Of a DNA stretch of 64,000 nt, positions 29,741 through 39,600 are shown one piece after another. Positions within the stretch are counted from its first letter, which is position 1, and every line of letters begins with the position of its first letter. Origin of the DNA: Lysobacterales bacterium (GTDB taxonomy: Bacteria > Pseudomonadota > Gammaproteobacteria > Xanthomonadales > Ahniellaceae); contig JACPFU010000006.1 in assembly GCA_016182785.1 (NCBI GenBank), positions 56,540 to 120,539 of the forward strand, in the 5' to 3' direction. Made by a program: the position numbers and the translations under genes. Below the pieces are notes generated by a model that saw only the letters and a program-made list of their open reading frames with translations, did not search any database and was not told where the DNA came from.

Positions 29741-29894
29741 GTGCTTCTCTGTCGACCCTCGCCCGAATCAAGCCAGCCCGCGAAGCAGGATCGGCTTGGA
29801 CGGATGCTCAGGCGCCATAGCCCACTGCCTTCGATAGCTCGTCCTTGAGTGCAGGACTGATGTTGCGCCACTCCGTCTGCTCCGCCAAGTGCAT

Positions 29895-30080
29895 GCTGCC
29901 GGTTGGTGGTTGGCGTGATGCATGGGAGTGCGGGACTCGTCGGCCTGCGGGCTCGGGATTGGGCGTCGTCATGCCGGACGTGCTCGCGGGCGGGGCCAGC
30001 GGCGACGCCGCTTCGGAATCACCCTCTCCCCTGCCCCTCTCCCATCGAGGGAGAGGGGAAACGCGGGCGGGGCGTTCGAG
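29895..30080. repeat. Dispersed intergenic repeat, copy B, with perfect 10-bp hairpin
   Basis: Counterpart of 27944-28120. CCCCTCTCCC (30034-30043) and GGGAGAGGGG (30049-30058) form a perfect stem with a 5-base loop. It lies downstream of prmC on the minus strand and may end that transcript, although no T-run follows. The region 29741-30115 contains no convincing complete gene. Confidence 0.65.
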
Positions 30081-30115
30081 TGCTGGCGTTGGCGTGCGGC
30101 GGCGATGCGTGGGCA

Positions 30116-30976
30116 TCAGCCCTGCCACCGCCCCAACGTGACGCGATCGCGGTCTTCCATGTCGGGGATGGTTTCGATGTTGGCGTAGGCGTCGCGGCTC
30201 AGGATCTGGCGGACGGCGGCGCCCTGGTCGTGGCCGTGTTCGAGCAGCAGCCAGCCGCCTGCTTGCAGGTGCGCACGGGCGTCGGCGCTGATGCGGCGGA
30301 TCGCGGACAGGCCGTCGCCTTCTGGCGTCAGCGCGAGGCGCGGTTCGTAGCGCAGGTCGCCTTGCAGCAGGTGCGGATCGTCGCCGGCGACATAGGGCGG
30401 GTTCGCGGCGATCAGGTCGAAGCGCAGGCCCGGCGGCAGCGCGCGTTCGGGCGCGTCGGGCAACGCGCGGAACCAGTCGCCGAGCGCGCAGCGGACATTG
30501 CCGAGGCCAAGGCGCTCGGCATTTTCCTGCGCGATCGCGAGTGCCGCGGCGCTGGCATCGACGGCATGCACCAGCGCACGCGGCCGCTCCTTGGCGAGTG
30601 CGAGTGCGATCGCGCCGCTGCCGGTACCGAGATCGAGCAGGCGCAGGTCGCGATCGGTCGGCAATCGTGCCAATGCCTGCTCGACCAGCACTTCGGTCTC
30701 GGCGCGCGGCACCAGCACTGCCGAGGTGATCTTCAGCGGCAGGAACCAGAACTCGCGCACACCGGTGATGTAGGCGATCGGCTCGCCGCGTGCGCGCCGT
30801 GCCAGCAGTGCGTCGGCACTCGCGACGATGTCCTCTGCCAGCGTGTCGCGCAGCCGCGCATACAGCGCCGCGCGACTGATGCCGAGCAGGTGCGTCAGCA
30901 ACAGCTCGGCATCGAGTCGCGCCGACTCGCTGTTCAGGCGCGCCGCGGCTGCACGCAGCCAGGCGTCGATGGTCAT
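30116..30976 (-). CDS. prmC: Peptide chain release factor N5-glutamine methyltransferase
   Basis: Methylates the glutamine of the GGQ motif in RF1 and RF2. 286 residues, normal length. The N-terminal helical domain (MTIDAWLRAAAARLNSESAR) precedes FWFLPLKITSAVLVPRAETE, the SAM motif LLDLGTGSGAIALALA and the catalytic NPPYV at about residue 190. The ATG at 30976 overlaps the stop of the upstream membrane gene (ATGA), so it is translationally coupled to it. Its usual neighbour prfA is absent here. Confidence 0.95.
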   Translation of the reverse strand: MTIDAWLRAAAARLNSESARLDAELLLTHLLGISRAALYARLRDTLAEDIVASADALLARRARGEPIAYITGVREFWFLPLKITSAVLVPRAETEVLVEQALARLPTDRDLRLLDLGTGSGAIALALAKERPRALVHAVDASAAALAIAQENAERLGLGNVRCALGDWFRALPDAPERALPPGLRFDLIAANPPYVAGDDPHLLQGDLRYEPRLALTPEGDGLSAIRRISADARAHLQAGGWLLLEHGHDQGAAVRQILSRDAYANIETIPDMEDRDRVTLGRWQG

Positions 30977-33900
30977 TCCGCGGCGGGCTCGGGGGGCGCG
31001 ACCGGTTCCAGTGGCGGCGGCTCGACCGGCGCCGCGACCGGCTTCGGCTGCGCCCACTTCGCCCAGGCGCCGCCCGCGGTCCAGCTCTCGAACGCGAAGC
31101 GGCCGATGCGGATCAGGAACCACGCCATCCAGAACGCCCACGCCAGCATCAGCGCGCGGTAGGCCCACATCGGCAGCACCCAGGCACTCGCCGCCGGCAG
31201 CGCGCCTTCGGTCTGGTCGGCGAACCAGCGCAGTTGCGTCGCGCTCGAACCATGTCCGGTGACATGCAGGTTCGGGTAGCCGAGCAGTCCACCGTTCAGC
31301 GCTGCGAGCAGCACACCGGCGCCGATCAGGGCCGCCACCACCAGTGCCAGTTGCGTCAGGTTGAAGCGCCAGTTGCGACCCGTTTCGCTCCAGCGCGCAC
31401 GCCAGGCGAAGGCACCGAGCACGGCGGTGAACACCACCAGCGACCACCACGACACGGTCGAGAAACCGATGCCGAGCAGGAACGCCTCATGCAACCGCAA
31501 CGGCAGCACGCGCGCACGTGCGATCGCGAAGGCGACCAGCAGCATCACGATCAGCTCGCCCCAGTACAGCACCGCCGGGCCGATGCGCGGGCCATCGGTC
31601 AGCAGCAGCCAGCGGTCCGCCGGCAACTGCATCGACAGCTCGATGTTCGAGGCATGGGTGCCGAGATCGAGCGCCGGCAGACGCGGATGCAGTCCCGGCT
31701 CGCCGTTGATGCGCAGCCCGATCTCGACCGCATTCACGCCCGGCCGCAGCGGCAGCCGCAGCACGCCCTTCTCGGGCCGCAGGTTGAGCAGTTCGCCGCG
31801 CACCAGTACGCGCAGCACCTCGGCCTCGGCCGGCAGCGTCAATGCATGTTGGCCGCCCTGGGTCGCGCGCAGCGACAGCGTCAGCGTGTGCTCGCTGGAG
31901 CGCTTGCTGATATTGCTCGACAACGCCGCCTGGTCGATCGCAGCCACGCGCCCGACCACCGCTTCGGGGCGCGAGACATCGAGCCGCAAGGTTTCGCCCG
32001 GCAACGGATGGAACTGCTGCAGGGTGGCATCGTCTTCGGGATGCACGCCGGGCACGCCCTCGGCGCGCACGTTCCAGGTCGGGCTCGCGACCAGCTTCCA
32101 GATCTCGGCGCGCTGGCCGAGTTCGGGCGCGACCAGTTGCAGGGCATCGACCGCCTCCAGCCGCGACATCCAGCTGAGCGCGCCATCGTTCTCGGCGAAG
32201 CGCACCTGCACCGCACCATCGACGACCTCGAAGTCCTCGCTGGTCACGCGCTCGCCGGTGAGCAGCGGCACCGCGATCGAGAAGGCGGCGCCTTCCGGCG
32301 CGATGCGTTGCACGGTGGTCGCGACTTCCCAGTCGAGGTCGAAGCGCAGTTCACGGGTGACGACGACATAGGGATCGAACCGCTGCGCCACGCCCGCGCT
32401 CGGTGCGTCGCCGCCACCGGAAAGCCGCGTCAGCTCCAGCGTCGCGTTCGGCAGCCGCCCCTGTTCGATGCCGGCCGCTTCCCAGCCGTCGCCGCGGAAA
32501 TGCACCAGCGCCGGCGGCATCGGGAATGCAAGCGAGATCTGGTCGGCGGCGGCGGCGGCGAAGCCGAGCGAAGCCCGGTGCACGCCACGCGGCACGTCGA
32601 TCCACACCCGACCTTCGTCATCGCGATACAGCGCGGTCACCGCATCGGCATCGAGCTGCACGCCATCGAGCGCAAGCAACTGCGCATTGCCGGGCAGCGG
32701 CAGGCCGATGCGTTCTGCGGCATGCAGGGTCAGCGCGACCTCGATGCGATTGCCCGCCGCGACCACTTCGGCATTCGCCACCGAGCCGCAAGTGGGCATG
32801 CAGTCCGGCGCCTTGAGCAGGCGCTCGCGCAGTTCCTTGATCAGCTCGGCATCGGGCAGGCTCTGCGCCTGCACCGTGCCACCGAGGCCAAGCAGCGCGA
32901 GTGCGAGCGCCGCCGCCGGCGCGCGTCGCAGCGGCAGCTTCGGCGTCCAGCCGAATCCGGCCCGGGCCAGCTGCAGCGCGATCAGCGCGAACAGCGCCGC
33001 GATCGCGAACCGTGCCAGGCGCGTCAGCCACGGCGGCGACAGCCACAACTTGACTTCCTGCGTCGGCAGCACCGGCCCGGCCAGTTCGATCGAATAGCTG
33101 CGCCAGTTCCACGACGGCTCGCCGCCGCCGGCCTGGATCATGGTGTTGCTGGCATAGCGCTTGAGCTTGCGCGGCGCATACGATTCCTTGGACGCGAGCG
33201 CGCCAGTCACCTCGATCCTGTCCAGCTTCTGTTCCTGCTCCATCGGCGCCGGAGCCGATTGCGGCATCGGCATATCCGCCGACGCAGCCCGGTCATACAT
33301 CGCCTCTTCCTGCATCTGCGGCGCGGCATTCATGTTCATGTTCATGTTCATGCCCGCCGCCATCGTGTTGCGGCCGTAGTAGTCGGTATACGAGGTGCGG
33401 CCGTACTCGGCTTCGAGCTGCGGGTGCAAGCCAAGCCGCAGCTGCGTCGCGACGAACGGAACAGCGGCCAGCAACGGCAGGATCAGCACCACCTGCGCCA
33501 CGCGCTGCGACCAGCGCGGCAGTTTCTCGCGCCAGCGCGGCGACAGCAGCATGGCCGCGACCACGGCCAGCATCAACGACCACTGCGGCATGTCCGGCTC
33601 GTGCCAGGCGAGCAGCACGAACGCCGCCGGCACCAGCGCCGCGACCTTGCCGAAGCCGACCACGAACAGGAACACGATCAGTGCCGCGACGAACACGTCC
33701 ATCAGGTTCCAGCGATCGAGCCAGGCCGCCGGCGCACGATCGGCACCAGTGGCGGCGACCAGCTCGAACCCGGGGGGCACGCTGAGCGTGGTCTGCACCG
33801 ACTCGAATGCCTGCTGCCAGCCAGTCGCTGGCAGCACATTGCCCTTCGGCTCCAGGCGCGCGGTGGCGCTGAGGTTGAGATCGCGCGAGCGCAGTTCGAC

Positions 33901-35127
33901 GCCGCTGAAGCCCGGATGTCGCCCTTCGGTGATCAGCACCGGCTCGCCGTTCTCGGAGGCGCGCATCGCCCGGAACGGCGGCGCCAGGTCCAGCCGCCAG
34001 TCGCGCAGCATGCGCCCGCTGACCTGGTCGCGCGCGGTGTAGCCATCGCCATCGTGGTCGAGCCACAGCGTGCGGCTCAGGTGCAGGCGGTTCTGGTCCT
34101 GCTCGGACAGCCCGCGCGAGCGCTCGGCAATGCTCAGGCCCTGGCCCGGTTCCAGTGCGAACGCCGGAAGCTCGCGCCAGTCCTGCGGCACTTCGGCCAG
34201 TGCCGGATCGATCTGCGGCGCGCCTTCGGCCTCGGTGACGCGCAGCTGCGTCTGTGCGCGATAGCTCCAGATCTCGGCCTCGGGCCAGGGCGCCGGCAGC
34301 GTGCGCGTCTGCACCGAAGCGAGCGGTGCCTCGGCGCGCGCAACCAGCGACAGCCAGTGCTCGCCCGAGCGCACCTGCAGCGTCAGCACGCCATCGCCAT
34401 CGAGACGCGCGTTCAGGTCGCCGGAAAGCGCCACGGGCACGAAGCCCGCGGGCAACACCTGCGCCAGTTTCTCCTCGCGTCCCTTGCCGGAAACGGTGAT
34501 CTTGAAGCGCGTTTCCAGACGCGCCGGAACGCGGTCTTCGAGCAGGCGGAAGACGTCGACCGCGAGGCTGTCGCGTTCGGCCACCGCGGCGCTGACGCGA
34601 CCGAGCCACAAGGCGTCGTCATCGCGCTGCACGAAGGGCTGCGCCACCGCATCGAGGCTGAGCGCGATGCGCGCGATCGACGCCGGCAACGCGATCGACT
34701 CCGGGCGCTCGGCCCACTCGAAGCGCCCCTCGATGCGGTACTTGCCCGGCTCCAGCCAGACCACCGGTACGCCGTCATCATCCGCGACCACGGCCAGGTT
34801 GCGGCCGTCGCTGCTCACGTCCTGCGGCCAGAAATCGATGTCGCCCGGCAGCGGCACCGCCGACCGCGCATGCACGGTCACCGGCAAGGTGAAGCTGGCG
34901 CCATCGTCGCGTGCCGCGAGCTGCAACTCGCCCGGCCACAGGCAAGCGTGCTCTGCGTCCTCGCCATCGACGCCGGCCAGGCGCGGGCAGGCCGCCGACT
35001 CGTGGCCCTTGAGCGCCCAGCCGACCCAGTCGCGCAGTGCCGCCGGCACCGGCGTGTCCGGCACCGCGGCCAGCGCAGGGAAAGCCAGGCTCGCCAGCAG
35101 GACGGTCCGGTACAAGATCGTGCGCAT
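30973..35127 (-). CDS. Giant membrane protein made of two homologous halves, unknown function
   Basis: 1,384 residues. It starts with a signal peptide (MRTILYRTVLLASLAFPALA) and a periplasmic region. Membrane helices follow at about 475-580, then a Met-rich linker (near 592-615) and a helix near 700-725. At about 734-753 there is a second signal-peptide-like segment (AAALALALLGLGGTVQA|QS). The second half repeats the plan and ends with four or five helices from about 1185. Matching landmarks: VTVHARSAVPLPGDIDF against LTLHAAERIGLPLPGNAQL, and TTLSVPPGFELVAATGADRAP against LSMQLPADRWLLLTDGPRIGP. This indicates an old duplication or fusion. LDRIEVTGA before the repeat resembles a TonB-receptor motif but has no barrel. 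Co-oriented with 35182-35724 and prmC. Confidence 0.8.
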   Translation of the reverse strand: MRTILYRTVLLASLAFPALAAVPDTPVPAALRDWVGWALKGHESAACPRLAGVDGEDAEHACLWPGELQLAARDDGASFTLPVTVHARSAVPLPGDIDFWPQDVSSDGRNLAVVADDDGVPVVWLEPGKYRIEGRFEWAERPESIALPASIARIALSLDAVAQPFVQRDDDALWLGRVSAAVAERDSLAVDVFRLLEDRVPARLETRFKITVSGKGREEKLAQVLPAGFVPVALSGDLNARLDGDGVLTLQVRSGEHWLSLVARAEAPLASVQTRTLPAPWPEAEIWSYRAQTQLRVTEAEGAPQIDPALAEVPQDWRELPAFALEPGQGLSIAERSRGLSEQDQNRLHLSRTLWLDHDGDGYTARDQVSGRMLRDWRLDLAPPFRAMRASENGEPVLITEGRHPGFSGVELRSRDLNLSATARLEPKGNVLPATGWQQAFESVQTTLSVPPGFELVAATGADRAPAAWLDRWNLMDVFVAALIVFLFVVGFGKVAALVPAAFVLLAWHEPDMPQWSLMLAVVAAMLLSPRWREKLPRWSQRVAQVVLILPLLAAVPFVATQLRLGLHPQLEAEYGRTSYTDYYGRNTMAAGMNMNMNMNAAPQMQEEAMYDRAASADMPMPQSAPAPMEQEQKLDRIEVTGALASKESYAPRKLKRYASNTMIQAGGGEPSWNWRSYSIELAGPVLPTQEVKLWLSPPWLTRLARFAIAALFALIALQLARAGFGWTPKLPLRRAPAAALALALLGLGGTVQAQSLPDAELIKELRERLLKAPDCMPTCGSVANAEVVAAGNRIEVALTLHAAERIGLPLPGNAQLLALDGVQLDADAVTALYRDDEGRVWIDVPRGVHRASLGFAAAAADQISLAFPMPPALVHFRGDGWEAAGIEQGRLPNATLELTRLSGGGDAPSAGVAQRFDPYVVVTRELRFDLDWEVATTVQRIAPEGAAFSIAVPLLTGERVTSEDFEVVDGAVQVRFAENDGALSWMSRLEAVDALQLVAPELGQRAEIWKLVASPTWNVRAEGVPGVHPEDDATLQQFHPLPGETLRLDVSRPEAVVGRVAAIDQAALSSNISKRSSEHTLTLSLRATQGGQHALTLPAEAEVLRVLVRGELLNLRPEKGVLRLPLRPGVNAVEIGLRINGEPGLHPRLPALDLGTHASNIELSMQLPADRWLLLTDGPRIGPAVLYWGELIVMLLVAFAIARARVLPLRLHEAFLLGIGFSTVSWWSLVVFTAVLGAFAWRARWSETGRNWRFNLTQLALVVAALIGAGVLLAALNGGLLGYPNLHVTGHGSSATQLRWFADQTEGALPAASAWVLPMWAYRALMLAWAFWMAWFLIRIGRFAFESWTAGGAWAKWAQPKPVAAPVEPPPLEPVAPPEPAAE
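33328..33351 (-). repeat. Hexanucleotide microsatellite coding for (MN)4
   Basis: ATGAAC is repeated three times, followed by ATGAAT, on the minus strand inside the giant membrane gene, giving MNMNMNMN. The repeat is in frame, so slippage would change the number of Met-Asn units without a frameshift. Confidence 0.85.
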
Positions 35128-35181
35128 CGTCGGTCTCCAGGTCGGGTGCGGCCCTGCAACGCCGGGCCGCGGGGGACGGGG

Positions 35182-35724
35182 TTAGCGGATCAGCAGCATC
35201 GCCGCCTCGGTCAGCGCCGCCGCGACAAAACCGCTGAGCAGGAAGATGTAGGCCCAGCGCAGATACGGGTACTTGTAGTGGGCGAGGTAGTAGCCGAGCC
35301 CGTAGAGGTCGTTGGCCATGGAGCGATAGACGCTGCCGTCGGCGGCCAGCGCCTTCTCCATCTCGGCCAGGAAGCGCTCGCGCGACAACTGCGCGAAGTG
35401 ACCGAAGAACAACAGGTTGAACTCGGCCGGCAGGGTCTCGCCGCTGACCCGCACCGCCTTGAACTTGGGCAGCACGGCGAGGATCGCGAGGATCAGCGCG
35501 AGCATGGTGAACACCGCCAGCACCAGCGCGCTGGCACCGTGCAGCTCGTCGCGCGAACGGCCGAGCGCCATGGTCAGCACGATCGAGGACACGGTGATGA
35601 TGATGTTCGCCTTGGTGTCGGCCATCACGCTCATCTGCACGTGGTGCTGCTGCGCGGTGCGCAGGATCACGTCGCCGGTGTTGCGTTCGGGCACCGAAGC
35701 GAACTGCTGTGCGCTGGGTTCCAT
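35182..35724 (-). CDS. DUF5706/Pycsar-effector-like membrane protein
   Basis: 180 residues. An N-terminal helix (DVILRTAQQHHVQMSVMADTKANIIITVSSIVL) leads into the first membrane segment. The D-x-KA-N-I-[IL] pattern is that of DUF5706 proteins, the family of PycTM effectors that are activated by cyclic nucleotides and disrupt the membrane. Further hydrophobic segments lie at about 66-87 and 160-179. No nucleotide cyclase gene is nearby, so a defence role is only a hypothesis; housekeeping relatives may exist. The ATG at 35724 is the first conserved start. It lies 54 bases upstream of the giant membrane gene, same strand. Confidence 0.65.
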   Translation of the reverse strand: MEPSAQQFASVPERNTGDVILRTAQQHHVQMSVMADTKANIIITVSSIVLTMALGRSRDELHGASALVLAVFTMLALILAILAVLPKFKAVRVSGETLPAEFNLLFFGHFAQLSRERFLAEMEKALAADGSVYRSMANDLYGLGYYLAHYKYPYLRWAYIFLLSGFVAAALTEAAMLLIR

Positions 35725-35802
35725 GATGGCGGTCCGATCCTCGTGCGACTGGCGCTTCGCTAGCATAGCCGCGGAAACACGATCCCCGGAACCCGAAGGT
35801 CC

Positions 35803-36660
35803 ATGCCCCGTCCGCTCCTGCTCCTGCTGCTCCTGCTCGCCGGCTGCCACCGCACCTACTTCGGCACCATCAACCTCGGTGCCGACGCACCGCTGGTCGA
35901 GTCGCATTCGCACGGCTACGACGCGCAGCACCGGCTCGCGCTCGATGTCTACCGCGCCAGCGACGCCCCCGCCAACGCGCCGCTGATCGTGTTCTTCTAC
36001 GGCGGCACCTGGCGCTATGGCGAGCGCGAGTGGTACCGCTTCGTCGGCGAGTCGCTGGCCGACCACGGCTTCGTCGTGGTGATCCCGGACTACCGCACCG
36101 CGCCGCAGGTGACCTTCCCGGCGTTCGTCGAAGACGCCGCACGCGCCGCCGCGTGGGCGCGAGACAACGCCGCCCGCCTCGGCGCCGATCCGAAGCGGCT
36201 GTTCCTGATGGGCCACTCGGCGGGCGCGCATATCGCCGCGCTGCTCGCCACCGACGCGCGCTGGCTGGGAGCGGTTGGCATGAAGCCGCGCGACTTCCGC
36301 GCCTTCATCGGCGTCGCCGGCCCCTACGACTTCCTGCCGATCTGGAATCCGCGCATGAAGGAGGTCTTTCCCGACGACGGCCGCCTGACCGACACCCAGC
36401 CGATCCACTTCGTCGATGGCGACGAGCCGCCGATGCTGCTGCTGCGCGGCGACCAGGACATCGTCGTGCTGCCGCGGCACAACGAGCAGCTGGCGGCGCT
36501 CGCCGCCGCCGCGGACGTGGCGGTCGAGGTGAAGACCTACCACGGCGTCGGCCACTCGCAGATCGTCACCGCGCTCGCGCGCGACCGTTCCGACCTCGCA
36601 CCGACCTTGCGCGATGTGGTGGCTTACGTGAAGCGGATGGCGGAGACCGTCGCGGATTGA
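35803..36660 (+). CDS. Lipoprotein alpha/beta hydrolase (carboxylesterase-like)
   Basis: 285 residues. A lipoprotein signal (MPRPLLLLLLLLAGC, lipobox LAGC, Cys at 15) anchors it to the envelope. The alpha/beta hydrolase fold has the oxyanion region FFYGGTWRYGE, nucleophile elbow GHSAGAH (Ser about 138), an acid in LRGDQDIVV and the catalytic His in GVGHSQ. It resembles esterases of the kynurenine formamidase/carboxylesterase group; the substrate is unknown. Divergent from the DUF5706 gene, with a 78-base shared upstream region. Confidence 0.87.
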   Translation: MPRPLLLLLLLLAGCHRTYFGTINLGADAPLVESHSHGYDAQHRLALDVYRASDAPANAPLIVFFYGGTWRYGEREWYRFVGESLADHGFVVVIPDYRTAPQVTFPAFVEDAARAAAWARDNAARLGADPKRLFLMGHSAGAHIAALLATDARWLGAVGMKPRDFRAFIGVAGPYDFLPIWNPRMKEVFPDDGRLTDTQPIHFVDGDEPPMLLLRGDQDIVVLPRHNEQLAALAAAADVAVEVKTYHGVGHSQIVTALARDRSDLAPTLRDVVAYVKRMAETVAD

Positions 36661-36681
36661 ATCGCGGCCTCCGGCCGCGAT
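36661..36681. terminator. Hairpin between convergent esterase and mfd
   Basis: ATCGCGGCC and GGCCGCGAT form a perfect 9-bp stem with a TCC loop immediately after the esterase stop and 15 bases from the mfd stop. No T-run, so a bidirectional or Rho-assisted terminator is likely. Confidence 0.55.
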
Positions 36682-36695
36682 GCGCTTCGGTCACA

Positions 36696-39600
36696 TCATC
36701 GCCCCGACAGCCGCTCCAGCAACTTCTGCACGAACTCGATGCGCTGCGCCGGCTCCGGCAGTTCCTGGCGGAAACGCAGCTTGTCCTGGCCGTCGAGCGC
36801 GTAGACCTTGGGTTGGCCCTGGATCAGCTTGATGATGGTCATCGGCTCGACATTCGGCTGCGCGCGGAAGTGGACGCGGCCGCCGGCGCGGTCGACATCG
36901 AGCTTGCGAATGCCGAGGCGTTCGCACTGCAGCTTCAGGCGCGCGATCGCGAACAGCGACTGCGCCTGCGGCGGCAGCAGGCCGAAGCGGTCGATCATCT
37001 CGACCTGCAGGTCGCGCAGGCCGTCGTCGTCGCGGGCCATGCTGATGCGCTTGTACAGGGTCAGGCGCTCGTGCACGTCAGGCAGATAGTCGTCCGGGAT
37101 CAGCGCCGGCACCCGCAACTCGACGTCGACGCGATCGGCGTGCGCGTTCTCGAGATCGGGCACCTTGCCGGCCTTGAGCGCGGCGACCGCGCGCTCGAGC
37201 ATCTCGGTGTACAGGGTGAAGCCGACCTCGCTGATCTGGCCGCTCTGTTCCTCGCCGAGCAGTTCGCCGGCGCCGCGGATCTCGAGGTCGTGGGTGGCGA
37301 GCGTGAAGCCGGCGCCGAGTTCGTCGAGCGACGCGATCGCCTCCAGGCGCTTCTCGGCGTCGGCGGTCATCGCCTTGCGGTCGGGCGTGACCAGGTAGGC
37401 ATAGGCGCGATGGTGCGAGCGGCCGACGCGGCCGCGCAGCTGGTGCAGCTGCGACAGGCCGAACTTGTCGGCGCGATGGATGATGATGGTGTTCGCGCTC
37501 GGCACGTCGATGCCGGACTCGATGATGGTCGTGCACAGCAGCACGTTGAAGCGCTGGCGATAGAAGTCGAGCATGACCTGTTCGAGGTCGCGCTCGGCCA
37601 TCTGACCGTGCGCGATGCGAACGCGCGCCTCGGGCACCAGCTCGGCCAGGGTCGCCGCCATCTTCTGGATGCTCTCGACCTCGTTGTGCAGGAAATAGAT
37701 CTGCCCGCCACGCGCGAGCTCGCGCTGGAACGCTTCGCGCAGCAGCGCGTTGTCCCAGGGCGTGACGAAGGTCTGCACCGCGACCCGGTGCGCCGGCGGC
37801 GTGCCGATGATGCTGAGATCACGCAGCCCGGCCATGGCCATGTTCAATGTGCGCGGAATCGGCGTGGCCGTCAGCGTCAAGAGGTCCACTTCCGCGCGCA
37901 GCCGGCGGAACATCTCCTTGTGGCGCACGCCGAAGCGCTGCTCCTCGTCGACGATGACGAGGCCAAGATCCTTGAAGCGCACTTCCGGCGCGAGCAGCTT
38001 GTGCGTGCCGATCACGACATCGAGCAAGCCATCGGCCAGCAGCTTCAACGCCTCGTTCACTTCCTTCGCCGACTTGAAGCGCGACAGCACCTCGACGCGG
38101 ATCGGCCAGTCGGCAAAACGGTCGCGGAAGTTCTGGTAGTGCTGCTGTGCAAGCAGGGTGGTCGGCACCAGCACCGCGACCTGCTTGCCGGCCTGAGCGA
38201 CAACGAAGGCGGCACGCAGCGCGACCTCGGTCTTGCCGAAACCGACGTCGCCGCAGACCACGCGATCCATCGGCGCCGGCTTGCCGAGGTCGGCGATCAC
38301 GGCTTCGATCGCGCTCGCCTGGTCCGGGGTTTCCTCGAACGGGAAACTCGCCGCGAACTGTTCGTAGGCGGGCTTGTCGAGGTGGACCTCGATGCCCGGC
38401 TTGGCCGCGCGCCGGGCATAGATTTCGAGCAGTTCGGCGGCGGCGTCGCGCACCTTCTCGGCGGCGCGGCGCTTGGCGCGCGCCCAGGCCTCGCCGCCGA
38501 GCGAATGCAGCGGCGCGTGTTCCGGGGCGCTGCCGGTGTAGCGACCGACCAGGTGCAGGTTCGCGACCGGCACATAGAGCTTGTCGCCCTTGGCATATTC
38601 GATCGCGAGGAACTCGCCACTCTGGCCGCCGACCTCGAGCGTCATCAGGCCGAGGTAGCGGCCGACACCGTGGTCCTCGTGCACCACCGGCGCACCGATC
38701 GCGAGCTCGCCGAGATCGCGGATGATGGTTTCCGGATCACGCCCGGCGAGCTTGCGCCGACGCACCTGCTGCACGCGTTCGCCATACAGCTGGCGCTCGG
38801 TGAGCACGACCAGCTGCGGCTCGTCCAGCGCGAGGCCGTCTTCGAGCGGCGCCACGGTGATCGCGAAGCGCGCGTCGGACGCGAGGAAGCTCTGCCAAGA
38901 ACCCAGCGTGAGCGGGCGCAGCTCGAAACTGGCGAGCAGGTCGGCGATGCCCTCGCGCCGCCCGGGCGAGTCGGCGGCGATCAGCACGCGACCGCGGTAA
39001 CTCTTCAGGAACTGGCGCAGGGCCGCGGCCGGATCCTCGTGCTTGCGGTCGATCGGCAGGCTCGGCGCCGGCTGCGTGCCGAGCAATGCCATCGGTTTGT
39101 CGCTGCCGGCAGCCAGCAGTTCGATGCGCGGATGCCGGTTCAGGATTTCGCGCAACTGCTGCGGCGGCAGGAACAACTCGCCCGGCGACAGCACCGGGCG
39201 TTCGATGTCGTGGCGACGCGATTCATGGCGCTCGCCGGTCTGCGCCCAGAAATGTTCCGCCGCTTCGAGCGCGCCAGGCGAGAGCGCGAACAGCGGCGTG
39301 CCGCCGAGGTAGTCGAACAGGGTGTCGAGCGACTCGAAGAACAGCGGCAGGTAGGACTCGATGCCGGCCGGCGCCGCGCCCTCGCGCAAGTCCAGGTACA
39401 GCGGCGAACGCCGCGGGTCGATGTCGAAACGTTCGCGCAGTTCGTTCTTGAACGCCTTGGTCGCGGCGTCGGTGAGCGGAAACTCGCGCGCCGGCAGCAT
39501 CGACACCTGTTCGACCTTGTCCTGCGAGCGCTGCGTCTCCGGATCGAAACTGCGGATCGAGTCGATCTCGTCGTCGAGCAGTTCGATGCGGTACGGCGCG

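Noticed and set aside
33190..33250. TonB-dependent receptor plug (LDRIEVTGA)
   Set aside because: Single short match inside a multi-helix inner-membrane protein; no plug or beta-barrel sequence follows.
31234..35763. A 1,509-codon plus-strand frame opposite the giant membrane gene
   Set aside because: Low-complexity, Arg/Gln/His-rich product; the minus-strand gene has signal peptide, helices and ATGA coupling to prmC.
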